From Kribbella caucasensis (GTDB lineage Bacteria; Actinomycetota; Actinomycetes; Propionibacteriales; Kribbellaceae), in NCBI RefSeq assembly GCF_004361855.1, contig NZ_SNWQ01000039.1:1-45144 (forward strand): a DNA stretch of 45,144 bases, read 5' to 3'. Of the stretch, positions 25,151-32,469 are shown piece by piece. The notes under the pieces are model-generated. The model saw only the letters and a list, made by a program, of their open reading frames with translations. It was not told where the DNA came from and did no database searches. Positions within the stretch are counted from its first letter, which is position 1. The number at the start of each line of letters is the position of its first letter. The position numbers were made by a program, and so were the translations under genes.

Positions 25151-26452
25151 TGGGGGCCTGAAGCCGCCGGCCTCAAGGAGGGACCTGGCGACGTAGTTGG
25201 TCAGGTTGCGGAACCCGAGTGCGGAGCCGCGTAGGTGCTCGAGTCGGCCGTTGATGGCCTCGGTGGGCCCGTTGCTGGTGCCGGGGCGGTCGAAGTAGGC
25301 CAGAAGATCGTCCTCGCGCTTCTTCAGGGTGCGGCCCAGCGTGATGATCTCGGTGAGTGTCTTCGGCACTCCGTGGCTGACCGACTCGATGAGGTTGACC
25401 ATCAGCTCACGTCCGCGCCGCCGGTCCTGTTCGCGGTAGGCGGCGATCATCCGCTGGTAGATCCCCCAGGTCGCTTCGACCTCGACGTGCTGCTCGTCGG
25501 CGAACAATGCGGTGAGCCGATCGGTCTGCTTGCCGGTGAGCAGGTCGGCGCCGGTGTGCAGGGTCCGTCGTGCTCGGTAGAGCGGGTCCTCCTTGCGGCC
25601 GCGGTTGCCGTGGATGGCCTGCTGGACCCGGCGTCGGCAGCGGTGGAGTGCGTCGCCTGCGAGGCGGACGACGTGGAAGGGGTCCATCACCGCGACCGCG
25701 TCGGGCAGCTCTTCGCTGGCGGCGGTCTTGAAGCCGGTGAAGCCGTCCATCGCGACCACCTCGACCCGCTCGCGCCAGGCCTCTGGCCGCTCGGCGAGCC
25801 AGGTCTTGAACGCCTGCTTGGAACGGCCCTGGATCATGTCGAGCAGGCGGGCTGTGCCGGTGCCCTCACGAATCGCGGTGAGGTCGATGATCACGGTGAC
25901 GTACTTGTCGCCGCGCCGGGTGTGGCGCCACAGGTGCTCGTCGACCCCGATTACCCTCACCCTGTCGAGGCGGGTGGTGTCGTTGATCAGGACCCGCTTG
26001 CCCTCGGCGAGGACGGCGTCGTTGGCGGTGTTCCACGCGACGTCGAGTCCCTCGGCGACCCGGGCGACGGTCAGGTGTTGGCACACGATCGCCTCCAGTG
26101 CCCAGCGCAGACCGCGGCGCGACAACTTGGCACGCGGCTCGGCCGCGAGGCTGGTGTCTTGGCGCCACACATGCCCGCAGCCGGTGCACCGGTAGCGGCG
26201 GACCGTGACCACGAGCATGGTCGGTCGCCAACCGAGCGGCTCGTGCGCGAGCCGCCGGGTCACGGTGTCGCGGGCCCGGCCCTCGCAGCCGCAGCGACGG
26301 CACCACTGGTCAGGCTCCACCACGCGGCACGCGAGCACCGCGCGATCGGGCTCGAGTCGCTGGCCGGTGACCTCGAGGCCGAGCTCGTCAAGGCGAGCGA
26401 ACTTGTTCAGGTCGGGACAGGTGAAGCCGGCAGGAGAGGTGGCGTCGTACAC
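25133..26452 (-). CDS. ISL3-family DDE transposase
   Basis: This encodes 439 residues. An N-terminal zinc-ribbon-like pair (WCRRCGCEG and CTGCGHVW) is followed by a helix-turn-helix (LTVARVAEGLDVAWNTANDAVL). The DDE domain has Asp in VIGVDEHLW, Asp in VVAMDGFTGFK and, late, GPTEAINGRLEHL with the catalytic Glu. Length and organisation are normal for ISL3. The GTG at 26452 lies at the edge of a 75-bp repeat whose second copy is at 28714. The protein appears intact, so the element may still be mobile. Confidence 0.95.
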   Translation of the reverse strand: MYDATSPAGFTCPDLNKFARLDELGLEVTGQRLEPDRAVLACRVVEPDQWCRRCGCEGRARDTVTRRLAHEPLGWRPTMLVVTVRRYRCTGCGHVWRQDTSLAAEPRAKLSRRGLRWALEAIVCQHLTVARVAEGLDVAWNTANDAVLAEGKRVLINDTTRLDRVRVIGVDEHLWRHTRRGDKYVTVIIDLTAIREGTGTARLLDMIQGRSKQAFKTWLAERPEAWRERVEVVAMDGFTGFKTAASEELPDAVAVMDPFHVVRLAGDALHRCRRRVQQAIHGNRGRKEDPLYRARRTLHTGADLLTGKQTDRLTALFADEQHVEVEATWGIYQRMIAAYREQDRRRGRELMVNLIESVSHGVPKTLTEIITLGRTLKKREDDLLAYFDRPGTSNGPTEAINGRLEHLRGSALGFRNLTNYVARSLLEAGGFRPPLHPRS

Positions 26453-26521
26453 GTCGAGGTCTTTCGGGTGGCTGGCGTAGGAACCGCCATCATCGGGAGA
26501 CCTCGACGTCTATCCCGGCAC
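26447..26521. repeat. 75-bp direct repeat, copy 1 (ISL3 end region)
   Basis: This runs from the transposase start codon region outward to CCCGGCAC. It matches 28714-28788 at 73 of 75 positions. It also provides the last codons and stop of the TetR gene. Confidence 0.92.
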
Positions 26522-27130
26522 ACTTGACACTTCCTCCCGTCGCCGGTCATCGCTGGCTGTGGTGGGGATTGCGTTGTCGATGAGGACGGCGGCGATGGCG
26601 GCGGCAGTAGGGAAGGCGTCATCGTTGAGGACGCGGGTGCGGGCCGCGGCGCCATCGAGGAGCAGTGCGAGTTGCTCGCCGAGCTGTTCAGGGTCGGTGG
26701 CGCCGGCTTCGCGGGCGGCTGTGGCGAGCCGCGCGGCGACGGCCTTCTTGTAGTCGCATGCGTACTCGGATGCGGGGTGCTTGGGGTCGTGGAGTTCGAC
26801 GGCAGTGGCGATGTAGGGGCACAGCGGCGTGGTGGGCGGGATGTCGAAGGCGGAGAGGAGCTTCTCGCGCGGCGTGAGGTCGGTGCGGTCGAACACGTGG
26901 GACAGAACGGAGGGGTCGAACTGGCGCAGGCACTCGGTGACGAGTTCGTCCTTGCCGGTGAAGTGCTGGTAGGCCGTGCGCTTGGAGACCTCGGCCGCTG
27001 CGCAGAGCTGGTCCATGCCGGTGCGGTTGATCCCCTGCTCGCGGAACAGTTGCTGGGACGCGCTGAGGAGGCGCTCGCGGGCGCCTCGGCCGCGGCGGCG
27101 GCCCTTGGGGCCCTTCTCCAACTCCGTCAT
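26510..27130 (-). CDS. TetR-family repressor of the passenger module
   Basis: This encodes 206 residues. A basic N-terminus is followed by the TetR DNA-binding domain: RERLLSASQQLFREQGINRTGMDQLCAAAEVSKRTAYQHF (about residues 17-57). The C-terminal half has a CPYIATAVE segment typical of regulators of small-molecule-responsive oxidoreductases. The last four codons lie in the ISL3 repeat, so its natural C-terminus was probably trimmed when the module was captured. It is divergent from the SDR gene, with two CGGTKTACATA sites between them, so it probably represses that operon and itself. Confidence 0.9.
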   Translation of the reverse strand: MTELEKGPKGRRRGRGARERLLSASQQLFREQGINRTGMDQLCAAAEVSKRTAYQHFTGKDELVTECLRQFDPSVLSHVFDRTDLTPREKLLSAFDIPPTTPLCPYIATAVELHDPKHPASEYACDYKKAVAARLATAAREAGATDPEQLGEQLALLLDGAAARTRVLNDDAFPTAAAIAAVLIDNAIPTTASDDRRREEVSSVPG

Positions 27131-27160
27131 GGGTCCATAGTACCCGGGATTGGTAACGAC

Positions 27161-27206
27161 CGGTGTACATAGTCTGGTAGCGTAAGCACACAGAGCGGTT
27201 TACATA
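27161..27206. promoter_or_regulatory. paired direct-repeat sites between tetR and SDR genes
   Basis: CGGTGTACATA (27161-27171) and CGGTTTACATA (27196-27206) differ at one base and lie 35 bases apart in the divergent promoter region. They are the best candidates for TetR operator sites. An ACACCG at 27207-27212 also pairs with the CGGTGT of the first site. Confidence 0.5.
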
Positions 27207-27256
27207 ACACCGTAACGTCCAGGTGCGCACGGCACCACCAACCCAAGAGGAGCAAC

Positions 27257-27991
27257 ATGGGAAAGCTTGACGGCAAGGTCGCGGTCATCACCGGCGGCAC
27301 GACCGGCTTGGCGCTGGCTGGCGCGAAGCGGTTCGTCGACGAGGGAGCGTACGTCTTCATCACCGGCCGTCGGCAGGACGCCCTGGACGAGGCCGTGAAG
27401 CAGATCGGCCGCAACGTCACCGGCGTCCAGGGCGACGCCGCTAACCTGGACGACCTGGATCGCCTGGTCGACACGGTCAAGCGGGAGAAGGGCAGCATCG
27501 ACGTGCTGTGGGCCAGCGCCGGCGGGGGCGAGCCCGCCCTGCTCGGCGAGATCACCGAGGCCCAGTTCGACACATGGTTCGGGCTCAACGCCCGCGGCAC
27601 CCTGTTCACCGTCCAGAAGGCCCTCCCACTCTTCAACGACGGCGGCTCCATCCTCATGACCGGCTCCAACGCCTCCCTCGGCGCCTTCCCCGGCTGGAGC
27701 GTCTACGCCGGCAGCAAGGCCGTCCAGCAGGCCTGGGCCCGCGTCTGGCTCAACGAGCTCAAGGACCGCCGCATCCGCGTCAACGTCCTCACTCCCGGCC
27801 AGGTCGCCACGCCGATGATGGAGGAGGTGATGGACGCGGAGGCGAAGGCGCAGTTCGAGTCCCTCATCCCCCGTGGCCAGATGGGCCGCCCCGAGGAGAT
27901 CGCCGTCGCCGCTCTCTTCCTCGCCTCCGACGACTCCAGCTACGTCAACGGCATGGAACTCGTCGCCGACGGCGGCACCACCGCCCTCTGA
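27257..27991 (+). CDS. SDR-family oxidoreductase
   Basis: This encodes 244 residues, a normal classical SDR length. The cofactor site is VAVITGGTTGLAL with ITGRR, and the catalytic elements are the Ser in LMTGSNAS and YAGSK. The C-terminal ASDDSSYVNGMELVADGG is typical. An Arg after the second strand (TGRR) favours NADP. The ATG at 27257 has AGAGGAG upstream. It is followed 33 bases later by the reductase-like pseudogene, and both are probably controlled by the divergent TetR repressor. TetR plus this type of SDR is a common pair in actinobacteria; the substrate is unknown. Confidence 0.93.
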   Translation: MGKLDGKVAVITGGTTGLALAGAKRFVDEGAYVFITGRRQDALDEAVKQIGRNVTGVQGDAANLDDLDRLVDTVKREKGSIDVLWASAGGGEPALLGEITEAQFDTWFGLNARGTLFTVQKALPLFNDGGSILMTGSNASLGAFPGWSVYAGSKAVQQAWARVWLNELKDRRIRVNVLTPGQVATPMMEEVMDAEAKAQFESLIPRGQMGRPEEIAVAALFLASDDSSYVNGMELVADGGTTAL

Positions 27992-28024
27992 ACCGACCAA
28001 CCAACGACTAGGGCAGGACGTCTC

Positions 28025-28647
28025 ATGAGCAACATCAGCATCATTGGCGCCGGGAACATGGCCGGCACCATCGGCGCGCGGGCGGTAGCGGGCGGCAACA
28101 CCGTCGAGGTCATGGGCCGCGATCAGTCCAAGGCCGACGCCCTCGCCAAGACGCTCGGCGGCCGCACCACGACGGGAGAATGGGGCACCGCCCCGGCCGG
28201 GGACATTGTGATCCTGGCTCTGCTTTACGACGTGTCGTGCCGGTCGTTGCCCAGTACGGAGACGCTCTCGCGGGCAAGGTTATTGTCGACATCAGCAATC
28301 CCTTCAATTCCACGTTCGACGGGCTAGCTCACCGCGAGGAGACCTCGATCGCGCAGGAAGTCGCCAAGGCGGCCCCGGCCAGCGCCAGCGTGGTGAAGGC
28401 GTTCAACACCGTCTTCCGTCATGTCCTGGAGAAGGGCCGGCCCAACGTCTTCCTCGCTGGCGATAATCCGCAGGCCAAGGCAAATGTGGAGGGGTTCATC
28501 GAGAGCCTCGGGCTGCGCCCGCTGGACGTTGGCGGCCTGAAAATGGCGCACTGGCTGGAAGGAGCGGGCGTGGTCACGGTGGGCCTCGCCAACCACGGGG
28601 TGGGGAACTTGGACTTCGCCCTCAGCATCACCGAACTTCCCGTCTGA
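28025..28647 (+). pseudogene. NADP-binding F420-reductase-like protein, one frameshift
   Basis: The first frame has the Rossmann start ISIIGAGNMAGTIGARAVAGG and VEVMGRDQSKADALAK, then GDIVILALLYD. A one-base loss in GACGTGTCGTG (about 28230) moves the homology into another frame with VVAQYGDALAGKVIVDISNPF, VVKAFNTVF and HWLEGAGVV, ending at 28647. This is the NADPH-dependent F420 reductase/NADP-oxidoreductase-coenzyme-F420 family pattern. Corrected, it would be about 207 residues. It lies in the passenger module of the ISL3 element and is probably inactive unless the deletion is a sequencing error. Confidence 0.8.
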
Positions 28648-28713
28648 GCAAACGGTTGACGGATCACCGAAAGGACCAGGGCCTCCACGGAACCCGGGGC
28701 GATTCATAAAGTT

Positions 28714-28788
28714 GTACACGTCGAGGTCTTTCGGGTGGCTGGCGTAGGAACCGGCATCATCGGCAGACCTCGACGTCTATCCCGGCAC
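28714..28788. repeat. 75-bp direct repeat, copy 2 (ISL3 end region)
   Basis: This is the second copy of 26447-26521 with two mismatches. It carries the first two codons of the transposase in isolation and leads on to the true right inverted repeat 18 bases later. This copy is therefore the authentic end of the element or of its ancestor. Confidence 0.92.
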
Positions 28789-28805
28789 CGCCGCGCCGAC
28801 CCGCG

Positions 28806-28829
28806 CTACACCCTCAACTGCGAAGAGCC
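28806..28829 (-). repeat. right terminal inverted repeat of the ISL3 element
   Basis: Read inward it is GGCTCTTC, GCAGTT, GAGGGTGTAG, matching the left repeat except in the middle six bases. Confidence 0.9.
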
Positions 28830-28837
28830 CCTTTACC
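28830..28837 (+). repeat. right 8-bp target-site duplication of the ISL3 element
   Basis: CCTTTACC is identical to 25119-25126. Removing the element and one copy restores the reading frame ATG...ACC TTC GAC of the interrupted reductase gene. Confidence 0.9.
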
Positions 28838-29562
28838 TTCGACATTTTTTCCAGCTTTGACGGCTACGGCTCCCCCAGCGGCACGTATGGTGGCTACTGG
28901 GGGAAGCAGGGCCCGGAGTTCCTTGATCACCGCTTCGCCCAGTACGGCGAGGAGCAGCGGCTGGTCCTCGGCGCCAACACCTATCGGCTGTTCGCGTCGA
29001 TGCTGGCCTCGAGCCCCGACGGGGGCCGAGGTGCATGACCCGTGGGTCACCCGGATGAGGAACCTGCCGACGACGGTGGTGTCGAACACGCTGCAAGGAC
29101 CGCTCGACTGGCCGGATGCGACCGTTCTGAGCGGCAACCCCGTCGAGGCCGTCGCCCCGGCTCAAAGAGGAGTCGGACCTGCCGCTGCGCTCGCACGGCA
29201 GCCTGACGCTGAACCGGGCGCTGCTGGCCGCCGGCCTGATCGATCGCGTCCAGGTGACGATCTTCCCGGTGATCAACAGCCGAAGCCAAAGCGGAAAGGA
29301 CCGGATCTTCGAGGACACGGCCGACTTCGACCTGGAGCTGATCGAGAGCCACACACTCGACGGCCACACCCAACAGCTCATCTACCGCCCCACCCCTGCA
29401 CACCTGAGTTCTGCTACCGGGCGGGCCGGCCACCCCGCTCGATGGACCCCTGATCGAGCAGCTGCGCACCGCTCACTTGGTTGCGCTGCGCGTATCGACC
29501 TGGCCGGCCGTACTGCCGGATCGATCCGGCCTGCCGGCCGCCGGCGGTCGCGGTGCTCTACC

Positions 29563-30138
29563 TCAGCACCCCCACACGGCCTGGATGTGCCGTGCGGGGC
29601 TGCTGTGGGCATGGTGGTTGTTCAATTGCAGGGTGGCCAGGAGTAGGTGTAGGGCCAGGGCTGTGATCAGCAGGCTGGACAGTAGGGCTGTCAGTAGGCG
29701 GGCGGTGGGTGTGGTCAGTAGGCGGCCTAGAAGGGCGCCACCGGTGGCCAGGGCCAGTTGCCAGGAGGCTGAAGCTGCGAAGGCGGCCAGGACGAAGGCT
29801 GACTGTTTAATGAGGTTGGGGTTGTGGCGTCTTGGCTGCCCAGGACCAAGGCGGTGAAGTAGATGACGGTGGTGGGGTTGAGCATTGTCATGGCGAGCAG
29901 GCGAAGTACGCGCGGCATGGGTTTGGTGGACTGGTGGTTGAGGCTTCCCGTGAGTGGAGTCGGCGGTGTTGGGTGGTGGCGCCGCGGGTGGCGAGGGCGA
30001 GTAGCACCAGGACCGATGCCCACTTCAGGGGGACTGTGATCGGTTCGATGAGTGGGGCAAGGGCTGACCGCCGGCCGTGGCGATGAGGGCGTAGAGGCCG
30101 TCTGCGGTTGCGACGCCGAGGGCGGCGAATGGCCCTCG
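29563..30138 (-). pseudogene. decayed LysE-family exporter
   Basis: Read on the minus strand, pieces in different frames give AALGVATADGLYALIATAGG, APLIEPITVPLKWASVLVLL, RVLRLLAMTMLNPTTVIYF and LASFAASASWQLALATGGALLG-like segments. These follow the LysE order of helices and the NPTTVIYF motif. At least three frameshifts separate them, and the beginning is missing where the integrase remnant joins at about 30130. It was once an amino-acid or small-metabolite exporter and is now non-functional. Confidence 0.75.
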
Positions 30139-30323
30139 GCGTGTACGTCGAGGATCTCGACCTCACCCCGGGCAACGAGCACGTCCTGGTCCACGGCAAG
30201 GGCGGCCAGATCCGGATCCTGCTCCTGGACGACCAGAAGCTGGTCAACCTGCAGCGCCGGTTCCTCCGCGAGACCGGCTGGACGGGTCCGGCCAAAGGGG
30301 AACCTCAGGAGTTGGGCCGGTAG
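30132..30323 (+). pseudogene. fragment of a tyrosine recombinase (integrase)
   Basis: The segment LGVYVEDLDLTPGNEHVLVHGKGG, then IRILLLDDQKLVNLQRRFLRETG, matches the catalytic domain of phage-type integrases after the first catalytic Arg. There GKGGK/R and LLDD are standard. The preceding Arg motif and the following HxxR and Tyr motifs are absent. It abuts the truncated exporter, which marks an old recombination junction. Confidence 0.65.
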
Positions 30324-31216
30324 CTACCAGCAACCGCCTTCATGACGGTTAGCATGGCGATCTCGCTGGGAGCGTTGACCCGGTCACGGCGTCGTGCGAC
30401 GAGGATTCGCCGTGGTGGCGCTGTGCTGCCGAGCGAGATCACGCGTACGTCGGGGTGCCGGTTCGCGACCGCGGTCCGGGGCGCGAGAGCGATGCCGAGG
30501 CCCACACTCACCATCGCCTGTGCTTCTTGGTAATCGTTGGCGTGGAACGCGATCCTGGGCTTGAACCCAGCCTGGCGACAGCTTCGCTCGAGTACTTCGG
30601 CGACGGGGTGGTCCGTTTCCCGGACGATCCACTCCTCGTCGGCGAGTTCGGACATCTTGATGTGCTTGCGGCGGGCCAGTCGATGGTCGGATGCGACAAC
30701 CAGGGCCGTGGGGTCATCCAGCAGGTGTGTGAGTGCGAAGTCGTCGGGCGAGACACGGCTCCATTCGTAGTCCCACAGCAGGGACAGGCCGATCTCGCCG
30801 TTGGCGAGCATCTCGGTCAGCCGATCCAGACGCGCACTGTGCACGGCGAGTTTCAGCTGTGGGTGGTTTTCCTTGAAACGCCGGACCACCAGCGGCAGGA
30901 ACGAGCTTCCGACCGTCGGAAAGGTACCGATGTCCAGCTGCCCGCGATGTAGGCCTGCCACCTCGGCAAGGTCTGCCTCGGCGGCTGACAACTGAGCCTG
31001 TATCCGTCGAGCATGAGCGGCCAGTACGGAGCCCGCCTCGGTGGCCCGAACACCGCGCGGCAGCCGCTGCAGCAGCGGCTGCCCGACCTCGATCTCTAGC
31101 CTCCGCAGCTGCTGCGATATCGCGGACGGGGTGTAGTTGAGCTCCTCGGCGGCAGCAGTCATCGATCCCGTATCCAGCACCTTCGCGAGCAGGGCCAAGC
31201 GTCGTACGTCGAGCAT
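30305..31216 (-). CDS. LysR-family regulator of the tricarboxylate transport operon
   Basis: This encodes 303 residues. The N-terminal helix-turn-helix is LALLAKVLDTGSMTAAAEELNYTPSAISQQLRRLE, and a periplasmic-binding-like effector domain follows (LDIGTFPTVGSSFLPLVVRRF). The ATG at 31216 has GGAGGAG directly upstream. It is divergent from the PrpF gene, and a 7-bp inverted repeat lies in the shared promoter region. The usual arrangement is activation of the divergent operon when the transported acid is present, with autorepression. Confidence 0.93.
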   Translation of the reverse strand: MLDVRRLALLAKVLDTGSMTAAAEELNYTPSAISQQLRRLEIEVGQPLLQRLPRGVRATEAGSVLAAHARRIQAQLSAAEADLAEVAGLHRGQLDIGTFPTVGSSFLPLVVRRFKENHPQLKLAVHSARLDRLTEMLANGEIGLSLLWDYEWSRVSPDDFALTHLLDDPTALVVASDHRLARRKHIKMSELADEEWIVRETDHPVAEVLERSCRQAGFKPRIAFHANDYQEAQAMVSVGLGIALAPRTAVANRHPDVRVISLGSTAPPRRILVARRRDRVNAPSEIAMLTVMKAVAGSYRPNS

Positions 31217-31238
31217 GACTCCTCCGAGAGCCTTAAGT

Positions 31239-31269
31239 ATCACTAAATGGGTATGCAGATTCTAGTGAT
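31239..31269. promoter_or_regulatory. candidate LysR operator
   Basis: ATCACTA (31239-31245) and TAGTGAT (31263-31269) form a perfect 7-bp inverted repeat with a 17-base spacer. It lies between the divergent LysR and PrpF genes. Confidence 0.5.
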
Positions 31270-31329
31270 GGTGCTTCAGGCTGCCCTCGCCGCATGATCG
31301 TCGGCACGAGACAGCTGAGGAGGCGAGCC

Positions 31330-32469
31330 GTGCCGGAGGTTGTGGCCACGTGGATGCGTGGCGGAACGAGCAAGTGTTGGGTCTTCGAGCGAGACAGTCT
31401 CGACGTGGACGGCCGCAGCCTTGACGAGGTCTTGCTGCGGTTGTTCGGTAGCCCGGACCCACGGCAGATCGACGGTGTCGGGGGCGGGACATCGACGACC
31501 AGCAAAGCAGTCATCCTCAGTCGTTCGACTGACGACGCAGCGGACGTCGATTACACCTTCGCCCAAGTCGGAATCGAGCAGGCAGTCGTGGACTGGGGCA
31601 GCAACTGCGGCAACTGCTCCGCGGTCGTCGGTCCGTACGCCGTACGCCGTGGCTGGGTGACGGTAGGCGACGAAGTGAGCACGGTGCGCGTGCGGAACAC
31701 CAACACGGACCAACTCATCGTGCAGCAAGTGCCGACCTCCGGTGGGTCGCTTGACGAGATCGCGACGGATTGGATCGCTGGAGTGCCGTTTCCCGGTACC
31801 GGCATCAAGATGTGGTTCGTGGATCCTGCCGGACGCACGACCGGGCGACTGTTTCCGACGGGGCAACACGCCGATCCGCTGCAGGTTGGACCAGACAGTT
31901 ACCAGGCGACGATGGTCGATGCCGGCGCGCCGGTCGTGATCGTGCCTGCGACCGCCTTCGGGTTGACCGGCCACGAGAGCCCTGCCGACATCGATGCGCG
32001 GCCGGCCCTGTTGAGCAAGATCGAGGATGTCCGACGCGCGGCCGCGGTCGCCATGGGCATGGCCGCTACGCCGGCCGCAGCCGCTCGAGCTGTGCCGAAG
32101 CTGGCCCTGGTGGCGCCTCCCGCGGATGGGCGAGCCCAGCTTGTGGTTCGGATGCTGTCGATGGGACGCGTGCATCCCGCACTGGCGATCACCGGCAGTG
32201 TTGGGCTGACCCTCGCTGCGCGCACGGTCGGCACAGTGATCCACGACCTGGCCGGTGACCTCCCAACCGACCGTTTCGACCTGAGCACGCCTGCGGGTGT
32301 CGTCAGCACCTGGACCGGTCAGCACGACGGGCACCTCGCGGTGGCGGTGACACGGACGGCCCGGCGGCTGGCCGAAGCCACCTTGGTCCTTCCCGGCGAC
32401 GAGTTGCCGGGGCCGACTCTGGTGACCGCCGGCACCCAACTGCACGATGAGGAGGTGACGTGCCGATGA
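31330..32469 (+). CDS. PrpF-family isomerase/tautomerase
   Basis: This encodes 379 residues. TWMRGGTSKCWVFE near the N-terminus is the diagnostic PrpF start. DGVGGGTSTTSKAVIL and DWGSNCGNCSAVVGPYAV follow, the latter carrying a catalytic-type Cys. Family members isomerise unsaturated tricarboxylates, such as 2-methylaconitate, aconitate and oxalomesaconate. The GTG at 31330 has GAGGAGG upstream; the frame is open further upstream but without a ribosome site. It overlaps the next gene (ATGA). With a tricarboxylate transporter in the same operon, it probably converts the imported acid into a usable isomer. Confidence 0.9.
   Translation: MPEVVATWMRGGTSKCWVFERDSLDVDGRSLDEVLLRLFGSPDPRQIDGVGGGTSTTSKAVILSRSTDDAADVDYTFAQVGIEQAVVDWGSNCGNCSAVVGPYAVRRGWVTVGDEVSTVRVRNTNTDQLIVQQVPTSGGSLDEIATDWIAGVPFPGTGIKMWFVDPAGRTTGRLFPTGQHADPLQVGPDSYQATMVDAGAPVVIVPATAFGLTGHESPADIDARPALLSKIEDVRRAAAVAMGMAATPAAAARAVPKLALVAPPADGRAQLVVRMLSMGRVHPALAITGSVGLTLAARTVGTVIHDLAGDLPTDRFDLSTPAGVVSTWTGQHDGHLAVAVTRTARRLAEATLVLPGDELPGPTLVTAGTQLHDEEVTCR

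Larger units (their letters stand above)
25127..28829. mobile_element. ISL3-family element with passenger genes, 3,703 bp
   Basis: The terminal inverted repeats are 24 bases and match at 19 positions: GGCTCTTC and GAGGGTGTAG are identical at both ends, and only the six bases between them differ. GGCTCTT is the classic ISL3-family tip. Perfect CCTTTACC duplications flank the element, and the reading frame of the host gene joins across it. Inside are the transposase (minus), then a TetR gene, an SDR gene and a frameshifted NADP-binding reductase. The passenger module lies between two 75-bp direct repeats 2,267 bp apart. Removing one repeat unit plus the module would leave 1,436 bp, an ordinary size for an ISL3 insertion sequence. 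Confidence 0.92.
25109..29400 (+). pseudogene. RibD/dihydrofolate-reductase-like gene split by ISL3 insertion
   Basis: The gene begins ATG 25109 (MSATFT) after GAGGAG. Six codons later it is interrupted by the ISL3-family element (25127-28829). It resumes after the target duplication at 28838 with FDIFSSFDGYGSPSG. This matches the usual start of RibD C-terminal-type reductases, which read FTFDVFSSLDGYG. The remainder carries GPEFLDHR, VLGANTYRLFA, RMRNLPTTVVSN and ESHTLDGHTQQLIY. Two further single-base insertions, in GGGGG near 29030 and CCCC near 29155, break the frame. The original protein would have been an NADPH-dependent small reductase of about 190 residues. The gene is dead. Confidence 0.85.

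Noticed and set aside
25127..26521. Treating the ISL3 element as a simple IS ending at the 75-bp repeat near 26521
   Set aside because: The inverse of GGCTCTTC and the 8-bp duplication are found only at 28822-28837, so the element extends to 28829 and includes the passenger genes.
25235..26527. A 430-codon plus-strand frame opposite the ISL3 transposase
   Set aside because: It is a GC-rich antisense shadow. The minus strand encodes a full transposase with catalytic motifs and zinc ribbons.
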